From: Candidatus Tayloriibacteriota bacterium
GTDB taxonomy: Bacteria; Patescibacteriota; Minisyncoccia; Phycocordibacterales; SIBU01
Assembly (NCBI GenBank): GCA_016188455.1
Contig: JACPHR010000006.1
Coordinates: 1-49,364 of the forward strand
Reading direction: 5' to 3'
DNA: 49,364 bases
In this document: positions 39,621-46,650 of the stretch, in pieces
How the letters are laid out: every line of letters begins with the position of its first letter
Position numbering within the stretch: the first letter of the stretch is position 1
Program-made: the position numbers and the translations under genes
The notes under the pieces: model-generated
The model's database searches: none
Seen by the model: only the letters and a program-made list of their open reading frames with translations
What the model was told of the DNA's origin: nothing

Positions 39621-40169
39621 TTATTTCTTAACTTTATCAAGTTGGAAAAATTTTATTATTTTTAATACAACCTTTTGGGCAGATAAATGTGTGTTATCAA
39701 CAATAAAAGTTTGATCAACCGGTGTTAGTGTAGAAAAGTCCAGTTTATTCATAACTTCAGTTAATTCATTAATAGTATTGGGTTTGTTGTATTTTACTCT
39801 TTCTTTATTCAACACTCGTTTTTTTTGTTCCCCTGAATCACAAACTAGTTTAACGTAATTAATAGTTCCACCGTTTTTTCGCATTAATTTATCTAATTTT
39901 TTATAGAAGGCATGGGTATCTTTAGTATTGGGGAATCCAGTCGTCCATATCAAACCAGGAACTTTCTCAACCAATAATTCGTTAATAATATCAAGACGTA
40001 TTTTTCTTATTAAATTACTAAAAGGTTTACTATAAAAAGAAAAGAAGTTTTCTGCTAAATCAATAGTCATGTGATTATGCAGTATGGGGTATCCAGTTTT
40101 TTTAGATAATTCATTGGCTGTGGTCAATTTGCCAACAGCTGTTGCTCCGTAAATGACTATTAATTTCAT
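39621..40169 (-). CDS. P-loop small-molecule kinase-like protein
   Basis: About 182 residues from MKLIVIYGATAVGKLTTANE, a Walker A (GATAVGK) at residues 8-14, then HNHMTIDLAENFF as in shikimate-kinase-like and chloramphenicol-phosphotransferase-like P-loop proteins. GLIWTTGFPNTKD and a C-terminal FIVDNTHLSAQK follow. It could phosphorylate a nucleoside or alcohol made by the operon. It starts the operon with the DUF62 (3-base gap) and PrpD genes. Confidence 0.75.
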   Translation of the reverse strand: MKLIVIYGATAVGKLTTANELSKKTGYPILHNHMTIDLAENFFSFYSKPFSNLIRKIRLDIINELLVEKVPGLIWTTGFPNTKDTHAFYKKLDKLMRKNGGTINYVKLVCDSGEQKKRVLNKERVKYNKPNTINELTEVMNKLDFSTLTPVDQTFIVDNTHLSAQKVVLKIIKFFQLDKVKK

Positions 40170-40265
40170 AATTAATTTTATTTTAACATTAATCATCAAT
40201 GAATGTCTACATTTTACATAAATTTGGTAAAAAACAGTCTGATATAGTATAATAAAAATACAATT

Positions 40266-41681
40266 ATGAACTCAGTTAAAAGCTTTCCAGACGACAGCCA
40301 GCCAAATGACAATAATTATAATCCGACCATTAAGGTCGATGAAGATACTACAAAAACTCCATTTGTCAGACATTTTACTAAAACTGGCGTAACTTTTTCG
40401 TGCATTTATTCTGACGAAAAGCAGATTGCTTTAGTTGCAGTGTTTAGTAAGCCTGAGTTGCTAGACACTTCACGTACGATTCCTGTAAGATTGCACTCCT
40501 CTTGTGCTAATAGTGATATATTGGGAAGTTTTGACTGCGATTGTCGGAGCCAACTTCTTCATTCAATTGACATTCTGAGAGAAAGAAACGGGGTGCTCAT
40601 TCACTTATTTCAAGAGGGACGCGAGGCTGGGATTTTCGCAAAATATCTGGGAATGTACACAATGCAATCTAAAGGTCTGAACACTTATGGTGCCTACAGG
40701 AAGCTGGCTTTGGATGTTGACGGACGAATCTACTCGCTTGCTTTTAAGATTTTGCGTAATCTTGGAATTAAAAGGATATCTCTTTTGAGCAATAATCCAA
40801 AGAAAGCTGTGGCTTTTCATGAAGCTGGCTTTTCAGTTACTTCAGAGGCTCTACTTGGTGAAATTACACCTCAGAACTTTAGATATCTTTTCAGCAAATT
40901 TTCCGAGGGCCAGCATAAAATTTCAGAACTATTTCCAGAGGGTGGAGACTATTATTTTTGTAAGACAACCTCATCAGTTGGACCATTTCGTAGAACATGG
41001 ATACTGGATGGAGATGACATGCTGTGGGAGGACAATATTGTTTATATGAAAATAGTTGATGACTTTGTTAAACATTGCCTTCCTTATACACCCCAAACCG
41101 CAGAACAACAGATTCGTCAGATGATAGATGATACGGAAGAAAAGACAATTCAAGAATACGGTTTAGGCGCAATTGGCTTCCGACAGTCCTTGGAAACCGT
41201 TTATGAACTTCTCTCTGCTAAAAATAATGTAATTCCCCGACCCGCAGAATTGCTCGACTCGGTTGTTCAAATCCTTAAAAATCAACCGGAAGTCCTGACT
41301 GCCGACGTGGTTACAGTTTTGTCCGAACTAGAGAAGCGGGGTGATGGGCTTATTCTCTACACTCAAGGGCCTCCCCGTATTCAATTTGAGAAAATTGCTC
41401 GCTCAGGTTTGGCAGAATATTTTCATGCACTCTGTGTTGTGAAATTTAAGGACGATAGTTCATTGAGACGACTACAGCATGATTTTAATTTTAACCCTGG
41501 AGAATTTATTTTGGTGGGGAACAGTCTGCGTTCTGATATTGAGCCCGCTATAAAAGCAGGTTTAAAAGCAATTCATTTTAATAACCCTAATTCTTGGCAC
41601 ATTCAGAATCTTTCTAAGTTGGAGAAATCGCAGTATCTGCAAATTGATAGTCTAACCGAACTTCTCGAACTCAGTATTTAA
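40266..41681 (+). CDS. RibA-like GTP cyclohydrolase II domain fused to a HAD hydrolase
   Basis: A 471-residue fusion. Residues 50-225 match GTP cyclohydrolase II: VRLHSSCANSDILGSFDCDC (three zinc Cys), VLIHLFQEGREAGIFAKYLG, KRISLLSNNPKKAVAFHEAG. The usual QEGRGIGL is QEGREAGI and the D-R-Y-GI segment is altered, so the substrate may not be GTP. Residues 235-471 are a HAD domain with WILDGDDMLWEDN (nucleophile Asp), LILYTQGPP and ILVGNSLRSDIEPAIKAGLK. No other riboflavin gene is near. It diverges from the kinase-DUF62-PrpD operon across 96 bases. Confidence 0.85.
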   Translation: MNSVKSFPDDSQPNDNNYNPTIKVDEDTTKTPFVRHFTKTGVTFSCIYSDEKQIALVAVFSKPELLDTSRTIPVRLHSSCANSDILGSFDCDCRSQLLHSIDILRERNGVLIHLFQEGREAGIFAKYLGMYTMQSKGLNTYGAYRKLALDVDGRIYSLAFKILRNLGIKRISLLSNNPKKAVAFHEAGFSVTSEALLGEITPQNFRYLFSKFSEGQHKISELFPEGGDYYFCKTTSSVGPFRRTWILDGDDMLWEDNIVYMKIVDDFVKHCLPYTPQTAEQQIRQMIDDTEEKTIQEYGLGAIGFRQSLETVYELLSAKNNVIPRPAELLDSVVQILKNQPEVLTADVVTVLSELEKRGDGLILYTQGPPRIQFEKIARSGLAEYFHALCVVKFKDDSSLRRLQHDFNFNPGEFILVGNSLRSDIEPAIKAGLKAIHFNNPNSWHIQNLSKLEKSQYLQIDSLTELLELSI

Positions 41682-41703
41682 GCAAAATATCATTTTCTGC
41701 GCT

Positions 41704-42720
41704 TTAGTGCTTAATGATTTCAAAAACCACTTTGCCTACTTTTGCATTTATTCGCCCCGTTCCTCCTATTGGAAAAGTAAATTGAGGATATGTGTGTCCA
41801 AAATTTAGATTAGCAACCACTGGGATTTGTGAGAATTTGGGATAATTGCGAATTATTTTAACCAAGATACCGTCACTAATCTGGCTAGCGGATGTAAATC
41901 TACCGATCAAGAGTGCTTTTACTCCCTTGAATCCTTTTTGATGTATCAGAGATTGTAGTAGGCGGTCAAATGATCGAGGTCTGATTTCACCATTCTCTTC
42001 CAACATCAAAATAGAGTTTGATAAGTCAGGAAGGAATTCAGTTCCAAAAAGCGTAGTTAGTGAAGTTAGATGACCTCCAATTAAACGCCCCTCGGCATCT
42101 CCTTCAGCAATTATTAATGGACCAGGATTTGGAAGAAATTTTCTATTTTCTTGGTCAAGCCACCAAAAATCATCGCTCCAAGAACGAGTTGGATTGATTA
42201 TAAACGGCTCTGTTGAAAAAACGCATGTCCGAAATGTTTCCAATGTATATTCAACCCCTTTCTTCATCCCGAATGTCCCGTAGAAAGGACCGTAATATGT
42301 TACGATTCCTGTCTTGGCATAAATTGCGTTCACTAGCACTGTGATATCGGAGAATCCGCAAAAAATCTTTGGGTTGTCTCTTAGTAAATTCCAATTAATC
42401 GACTGCAGAATTTGAGCGGTGTTCATGCCTCCTAAGCCAGACAGTATCAACTTAACTTCAGGATCCATCAGTGCTTCGTTAAGATCCTCCACCCGATCTG
42501 CAACACTGGAAGTGTCAAATTCATCGCTAACTTCGACGTACTTACCAAAAGATACTCGGAGACCCAACGCCACAAGGTTTGTGTTGCAAACTTCACGCTG
42601 AGAGGGAGACACGCCTTTTAAACTGAGTCCGAAAGATATCACTCTAACAAGATCTCCTTTTCGGAGACGTCCTGAAAACTGTGTTGCATTATTTATTTGA
42701 ATGGCTTCTTGACTTAACAC
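41704..42720 (-). CDS. S66 family LD-carboxypeptidase / MccF-like peptidase, with R-module start
   Basis: A 338-residue serine peptidase. Nucleophile motif IFCGFSDITVLVNAIYAKTG, then YYGPFYGTFG, LIGGHLTSLTTLFGTEF, ILMLEENGEIRPRSFDRLL (Glu) and NLNFGHTYPQFTFPIGG (His) give the S66 Ser-Glu-His set. Members trim peptidoglycan peptides or inactivate microcin C (MccF). The first codons, GTG giving VLSQEAIQ, come from an R module with its leaderless promoter, while family homology begins near RLRKGDLVRVIS. It is divergent from the graspetide cassette, which makes an immunity role attractive but unproven. Confidence 0.88.
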   Translation of the reverse strand: MLSQEAIQINNATQFSGRLRKGDLVRVISFGLSLKGVSPSQREVCNTNLVALGLRVSFGKYVEVSDEFDTSSVADRVEDLNEALMDPEVKLILSGLGGMNTAQILQSINWNLLRDNPKIFCGFSDITVLVNAIYAKTGIVTYYGPFYGTFGMKKGVEYTLETFRTCVFSTEPFIINPTRSWSDDFWWLDQENRKFLPNPGPLIIAEGDAEGRLIGGHLTSLTTLFGTEFLPDLSNSILMLEENGEIRPRSFDRLLQSLIHQKGFKGVKALLIGRFTSASQISDGILVKIIRNYPKFSQIPVVANLNFGHTYPQFTFPIGGTGRINAKVGKVVFEIIKH

Positions 42721-42735
42721 AAGAGAATTATAGCA
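42703..42735 (-). promoter_or_regulatory. R module, copy 3, used as promoter and start of the S66 peptidase
   Basis: TGCTATAATtctcttGTG: extended -10 (42727-42735), six bases, GTG at 42720, then VLSQEAIQ. This is the only copy that opens into a long intact gene. Confidence 0.8.
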
Positions 42736-42820
42736 CGGCTTAGAACAAAGCTCGTGTTTCGTTATGTGATTTCGTCATTACTAGAGCAGGAGTGCCATAA
42801 TGTGGTTGACGTACAAATCA

Positions 42821-42848
42821 TTGACAATTAATTGGTCTTGTGTAATGT
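42821..42848 (+). promoter_or_regulatory. Promoter of the ATP-grasp/precursor unit
   Basis: TTGACA (42821-42826), 16-base spacer, TAATGT (42843-42848). Confidence 0.6.
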
Positions 42849-42883
42849 GTACTTAGAAACCAACTCAACAGAAAGTATGTTCC

Positions 42884-43882
42884 ATGAAAACAAAAAAGGT
42901 GCTTATTGTTTCCCACGCTGAAGATGGGAGTTCTAAACTCCTCATGCAACGGTTAAAAGAGAGTGACGAGCCATACCAACTCGTTGATTTAGGAAAGTTC
43001 CCTCTTGAAGCAACGGCCTCAATTGATCTATCTAGTGAAGTATCTATGAGATTCGTTGAAGATAAGTTTGGATTTACAGGGGACAGCGTAAAAAGTGTCT
43101 GGTGGAGAAGACCAAAAGGAAAAGCGCGTCCATCGACAAACAACCCGCTCCAAAGATACATCGAGCTAGAATCCGAAGTGTTCATCAGTTCACTTTTTAA
43201 CCTGCTCGGCACTGATACACAGTGGGTATCTCATCCAGAGAAAACAAGACTTGCTAACAGAAAACCGCTACAACTTGAAGTTGCCAGGCAAATTGGATTT
43301 AGAATACCGAAAACTCTCGTATCCAACGACCCGGAAGCCGTTAGGGATTTTCTCGAAGTAAATCATAACATGCCCATAATTATGAAACCGGTTGGCACTA
43401 GCTTCGTGAGACTTTCAGACGACCCGACTGATGCTGAAGGAAAAAACCTGGCGATTTATACCAAGATAGTGGACAAAGATTTGTTGCTTCGCAATATCCA
43501 AAAAGTCAAAAATTGTCCGGTGATCTTCCAAGAAGCGGCAATGCAAGAGTTCGACATAAGAGTTACTGTAGTAGGACGCAAAGTGTTTGCCGTAAAGATT
43601 AGTCACAGCAAAGAACGGGAGATTAATGATGGCAACCTTGATTGGCGACATCACGAACTTGACCGTGTGTACGAAAAGTACCAACTACCGAGCGAGCTGG
43701 AAAATAAGTGTGTTGAGATTGTCAATCGTTTGGGGTTGAACTTTGGTGCCATTGATATGTGCTTTTCCAAAGAGAAAGGGTATATATTCTTTGAAATTAA
43801 CCCTCAAGGGCAATGGGTTCCGTCAGAGGTCACCGCCGGGCACCCCATATCCATCGCACTTGCAGAATTCCTGTCCATGTGA
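42884..43882 (+). CDS. MvdC/MvdD-type ATP-grasp peptide ligase (graspetide synthetase)
   Basis: A 332-residue ATP-grasp protein that should form ester or amide links between side chains of a precursor peptide. Family marks: KSVWWRRPKGK near residue 68 (usual SVWYRRP), WVSHPEKTRLANRKPLQL, MPIIMKPVGTSFVRLSDD (ATP-grasp Lys), VIFQEAAMQEFDIRVTVVG and the end FEINPQGQWVPSEVTAGHPI (usual NPNGQW...TGLPIS). Its ATG is preceded by AGAAAG and a TTGACA promoter. A 46-residue peptide gene follows after 43 bases, then a terminator. Confidence 0.88.
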   Translation: MKTKKVLIVSHAEDGSSKLLMQRLKESDEPYQLVDLGKFPLEATASIDLSSEVSMRFVEDKFGFTGDSVKSVWWRRPKGKARPSTNNPLQRYIELESEVFISSLFNLLGTDTQWVSHPEKTRLANRKPLQLEVARQIGFRIPKTLVSNDPEAVRDFLEVNHNMPIIMKPVGTSFVRLSDDPTDAEGKNLAIYTKIVDKDLLLRNIQKVKNCPVIFQEAAMQEFDIRVTVVGRKVFAVKISHSKEREINDGNLDWRHHELDRVYEKYQLPSELENKCVEIVNRLGLNFGAIDMCFSKEKGYIFFEINPQGQWVPSEVTAGHPISIALAEFLSM

Positions 43883-43925
43883 TAGGTTGATATTAGTCTA
43901 GCATAAGAAAGGGGGGTGAGAAAAA

Positions 43926-44066
43926 ATGAAAAATGAGGAAGCGCTTCCTATCACGTTTCTCCATTCTGAGCCGTGTGAGTCAAAGGTTACAGAGTGTCCA
44001 GAAACTGACTTCGCCCGCGAACATGATACCATGATCCAGCGAACGGGAGATTCAGACACCATCTAA
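43926..44066 (+). CDS. Candidate graspetide precursor peptide
   Basis: A 46-residue peptide starting MKNEEALPITFLHSEPCE and ending AREHDTMIQRTGDSDTI. GGGGGGTGAG lies 6 bases before the ATG, a very strong Shine-Dalgarno. It follows the ATP-grasp ligase and is closed by a terminator, so the two form one unit. The C-terminal 30 residues are rich in Thr/Ser (T22, T27, T35, T40, S43, T45) and Glu/Asp (E23, E26, D28, E32, D34, D42, D44), the side chains joined in graspetides. Two Cys (17, 24) are unusual. I do not recognise a known graspetide core. Confidence 0.75.
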   Translation: MKNEEALPITFLHSEPCESKVTECPETDFAREHDTMIQRTGDSDTI

Positions 44067-44086
44067 CACTGATGTCTGACATAAAC

Positions 44087-44123
44087 CCTCCTCCGGCATA
44101 CGCTTGCCGCAGGAGGATTTTTT
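44087..44123 (+). terminator. Terminator of the graspetide unit
   Basis: CCTCCT-CCGGC...GCCG-C-AGGAGG followed by ATTTTTTAT; one bulged base. Confidence 0.88.
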
Positions 44124-44132
44124 ATATCCAAC

Positions 44133-44621
44133 ATGTACACAAAAAAGCTAATCAAGAAAATTGAAGCCCTCTACGATGTAGACCAGCGGTCTATACGATT
44201 ATATAGGTTGGGAAAGTTATCTGGACTGGTGCTTGAGAAAATAAACCTTGGGCACACAGCAATCCTAAAAAAAATTATTGCCAAGCACGGCTTCTCTTTT
44301 AAAAATAGTACTTCTGAAAAAGCATACGCCTCCGCATTTTTGATTACGCAACACTCCGACGACTTGGGTTTTATGGAGCGCGTAAGACGAATTTTTTCTG
44401 GCTCCAGTGGCGCTCAAATAAACAAAAGCGACCTAGGGTACTTAATAGACAGAATAAAAGTTTTAAAAGGACTGCCGCAAGTGTACGGCACGCAGTATAA
44501 AAAGACGAGAGCCGGGAAAATTACTTTTTTTGATATTAAAGATATTAAAAATTTAGATAAAAGAAGAAAAAAATTGGGCATGGAAACCTTAAATGAATAC
44601 AGAAAAAATTTAGTACAGTAG
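44133..44621 (+). CDS. DUF6624-like protein (complete copy)
   Basis: A 162-residue soluble protein. LGHTAILKKIIAKHGF, KAYASAFLITQHSDDLGFME, DLGYLIDRIKVLKGLPQVYG and KLGMETLNEYRKN fit the DUF6624 pattern (HSDDLEFM, D.R..V..GKPQ.YGTQ, RR..LGM..L.EY). Function unknown. Its last 215 bases are repeated at 37325-37545, and an R module lies downstream of both copies, convergent with them. Confidence 0.7.
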   Translation: MYTKKLIKKIEALYDVDQRSIRLYRLGKLSGLVLEKINLGHTAILKKIIAKHGFSFKNSTSEKAYASAFLITQHSDDLGFMERVRRIFSGSSGAQINKSDLGYLIDRIKVLKGLPQVYGTQYKKTRAGKITFFDIKDIKNLDKRRKKLGMETLNEYRKNLVQ

Positions 44622-44660
44622 GAAAGGAAAAAATGTGACATTAAACTTATTCACCACGGT

Positions 44661-44742
44661 CTCCGGCGTGAGATACACTTTTTCCTCAATGCCCAAAATT
44701 TTTTGGATTGCTTCTTGACTTAACACAAGAGAATTATAGCAC
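44661..44742 (-). repeat. R module, copy 4 (long form)
   Basis: Minus strand: TGCTATAAT, six bases, GTG, then VLSQEAIQKILGIEEKVYL followed by TPETVVNKFN. The frame runs on into the end of the DUF6624 gene and stops, so no real gene follows. Confidence 0.82.
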
Positions 44743-44816
44743 AAGAAAAGAACCTTGCTGAAAACAGGGCAAAAAAATCCCAACGCAATAAATTACGGTC
44801 AACTATTTTGTACTTA

Positions 44817-44825
44817 TGTTATAGT
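44817..44825 (+). promoter_or_regulatory. Extended -10 of a leaderless transcript
   Basis: TGTTATAGTatgtgtATG: extended -10 ending exactly 6 bases before the start of the DUF2268-like gene. Confidence 0.65.
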
Positions 44826-44831
44826 ATGTGT

Positions 44832-45644
44832 ATGGAAACAAAAACAAATAACCACAAGCTCTATGAATGTAAGCTCTTTTTTGACTTCCCTAGTAATGTT
44901 AAAAATTCAAAAGAATTTATTTCCCGTCTTGTCCAAAATGTGCGAAAAACCGAGCTTGGTTTTCTAGGGTTTTCTAAAAAAGAGCACCTAAAAAATTGTC
45001 TTGAGAGGCAAATTTTTGATGTGGCAAAAAGATTTGAGAGTATTTCCAGTAACCATGAGCAGGCTATAGAAAAAACAATCGAAACTGAAATTCATCGACT
45101 CAAAAAACTCGTCTTGTCTCAAAAAACTCACATCTATATTTTCCCCACTTTTTCAGATTTTGTATTGAATAAAATGAGTGGAATAAGTGGTTATACACCA
45201 TGGAAAGACATTGTCTTTTTGTTTGTCCATCCAAAAACGAAAAATATTAACCCGTTTTTAAATATAACCTTGGCGCATGAGTATGTCCATTCCGTAAGTC
45301 GTGAATATCATGAATGGAATAGGTTACTTGACACTATTGTGTTTGAGGGTTTGGCAGAACTTTTTATAGCAGAACATTTTAATGGGTACATATCACCGTG
45401 GACGAAGACGCTTACTATAGATGATTGTCACAAATATCTTGCTCAGATCAGAAAAAAACTCAAGTCAAAAAATCATGATGACTATAGGGATGTATTTTTC
45501 AAAAATAAAATGTACCCTCTCTGGGCTGGATATTCGATCGGGTATCAAATAGTAAGATTTTATCGTCAAAAGAATAAAAACATCACATGGAATGAATTAT
45601 TGAAGAAAGAGGTAGATGAAATTTTTGAAAATTCAGGTATATAA
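44832..45644 (+). CDS. DUF2268-like predicted zinc protease
   Basis: About 270 residues from METKTNNHKLYECKLFF. The zinc motif is LAHEYVHSVSREYHE (HExxH), followed 20 residues later by DTIVFEGLAELF with the likely third ligand Glu, as in DUF2268/YjaZ proteins. YPLWAGYSIGYQIVRFY near the end is also typical (Y..GY.I). No signal peptide is visible. The ATG at 44832 is chosen because it fits the leaderless promoter. Confidence 0.8.
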   Translation: METKTNNHKLYECKLFFDFPSNVKNSKEFISRLVQNVRKTELGFLGFSKKEHLKNCLERQIFDVAKRFESISSNHEQAIEKTIETEIHRLKKLVLSQKTHIYIFPTFSDFVLNKMSGISGYTPWKDIVFLFVHPKTKNINPFLNITLAHEYVHSVSREYHEWNRLLDTIVFEGLAELFIAEHFNGYISPWTKTLTIDDCHKYLAQIRKKLKSKNHDDYRDVFFKNKMYPLWAGYSIGYQIVRFYRQKNKNITWNELLKKEVDEIFENSGI

Positions 45645-45670
45645 AAAGTCCCGGAAATTGTTCCCGGGAC
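45642..45670 (-). terminator. Terminator for the small leftward gene
   Basis: Minus strand GTCCCGGGAA-CAAT-TTCCGGGAC-TTTTTAT, overlapping the stop of the rightward protease gene. Confidence 0.8.
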
Positions 45671-45695
45671 GATGTGTTCTACAGGTTGGCTCAGA

Positions 45696-45815
45696 TCAGT
45701 CTTTGCTTTGAGCGGAACCGCCCGATGAGTCGCTGCTCTTTTTTGCAACAACCACATTCTGGCGCTCTTTGACGGAAACTCTGAATTTGAGCGGCCGTTT
45801 GATTTTCATTTTCAT
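45696..45815 (-). CDS. Small basic peptide of unknown function
   Basis: A 39-residue frame MKMKIKRPLKFRVSVKERQN then VVVAKKSSDSSGGSAQSKD. GGGG lies 10 bases before the ATG, and a strong terminator follows 26 bases after the stop, so it looks like a transcribed unit. The first half is very basic and the tail Ser/Gly-rich. I cannot assign it; an imported peptide gene, a nucleic-acid-binding peptide or a remnant are all possible. Confidence 0.4.
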   Translation of the reverse strand: MKMKIKRPLKFRVSVKERQNVVVAKKSSDSSGGSAQSKD

Positions 45816-45954
45816 AGTGTCAACCCCACTGATTCTTTGGTTGAAATTGCCTTTTTCAAGACAAAGACTATTCCAATAGTCTACTACCAAACTATCATAC
45901 TCATATTTAAATAGCAATATCCCCGAATTAGCTCACGAAAATCTATCTGCCATA

Positions 45955-46038
45955 CTCTCCGGTGTGAGATGCACTTTTTCCTCAATCCCCAGAATTTTTT
46001 GGATTGCTTCTTGGCTTAACACAAGAGAATTATAGCAC
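45955..46038 (-). repeat. R module, copy 5 (long form)
   Basis: Minus strand: TGCTATAAT, six bases, GTG, then VLSQEAIQKILGIEEKVHL followed by TPESMADRFS and stop. A free-standing 30-codon frame with its own promoter. Confidence 0.82.
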
Positions 46039-46048
46039 GGAAAATCCT

Positions 46049-46081
46049 CCCCCGCCCCGCCCTCGGCGGGCGGGGCGGGGG
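46049..46081. repeat. GC-rich palindrome
   Basis: CCCCCGCCCCGCCC and GGGCGGGGCGGGGG flank TCGGC. Same style as the palindrome at 23301-23343. Confidence 0.88.
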
Positions 46082-46112
46082 TATTCATAATATTGTTTTA
46101 AAACTGGTATCT

Positions 46113-46121
46113 TGCTATAGT
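46113..46121 (+). promoter_or_regulatory. Extended -10 of a leaderless antitoxin-toxin transcript
   Basis: TGCTATAGTgttgttATG: extended -10 ending exactly 6 bases before the antitoxin start. Confidence 0.7.
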
Positions 46122-46127
46122 GTTGTT

Positions 46128-46352
46128 ATGACCCTTATCACTATACCAAAAAAAGCCCAAAGAGAAGATCTCGTCATTATTCCTAAAAGCGAGTATGAAC
46201 GACTTGTGAGCGTAAAGATGCCACGCATATTTAAAGAGGTCTCCATGACCAAAAATCAAAAGTGCGCTTTTGAACGCGCCAAACGAAATTTTGCGAAAGG
46301 CAATTTTGTAACCCTTGATGCACTCAAACGAGATTTGGAGCGTCGGTGTTGA
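46128..46352 (+). CDS. Antitoxin (AbrB/Phd-like N terminus)
   Basis: A 74-residue protein: MTLITIPKKAQREDLVIIPK then SEYERLVSVKMPRIFKEV and a basic C-terminal half. It is the same type as the protein at 48545-48778 (MTTVTIPKHLAGKELILVPK). The beta-strand start suggests DNA binding; the C-terminal part would bind the toxin. It overlaps the toxin gene by 38 bases. Confidence 0.75.
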   Translation: MTLITIPKKAQREDLVIIPKSEYERLVSVKMPRIFKEVSMTKNQKCAFERAKRNFAKGNFVTLDALKRDLERRC

Positions 46353-46587
46353 CCCGTCGGTACGAAAAACGCTGAAAAGATTCAATAAAAAAGACGTGAG
46401 GAAAATTCTCGCGGTTTTTGAAGGGTTGTCTCTCAATCCTTACTCCGGCGACATCGAAAAGTTGAAGGGCGGAGAGAATAAATGGAGGCGAAGAATTGGT
46501 GTATACCGAATCTTTTACCAAATTTATCAGAGTAGCCGAACAGTCTATGTTGCTCACATTGAACGCCGCGGCTCTCACACCTACTAA
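46315..46587 (+). CDS. RelE/ParE-type toxin
   Basis: A 90-residue protein: SVGVDPSVRKTLKRFNKKDV, SLNPYSGDIEKLKGGENKWR, RRIGVYRIFYQIYQ and IERRGSHTY follow the RelE mRNA-interferase fold (L-G..WR.R.G.YRI.Y.I). Close relative of the toxin at 48310-48579. Confidence 0.85.
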   Translation: MMHSNEIWSVGVDPSVRKTLKRFNKKDVRKILAVFEGLSLNPYSGDIEKLKGGENKWRRRIGVYRIFYQIYQSSRTVYVAHIERRGSHTY

Positions 46588-46650
46588 ACTTCTCAGGGCG
46601 ACTTTTTTCTACAAACACTACCGGCACCAGAATTTTTTGAAAAAGACTTG

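Noticed and set aside
42884-43882. RimK-like ribosomal modification enzyme
   Set aside because: The WWRRP motif, the NPQGQW end and the adjacent small acidic/Thr-rich peptide fit the MvdC/D group better.
36008-46038. R modules as integron attC sites or a CRISPR array
   Set aside because: They are kilobases apart, contain a promoter and start codon rather than a folded recombination site, and no integrase or cas gene is present.
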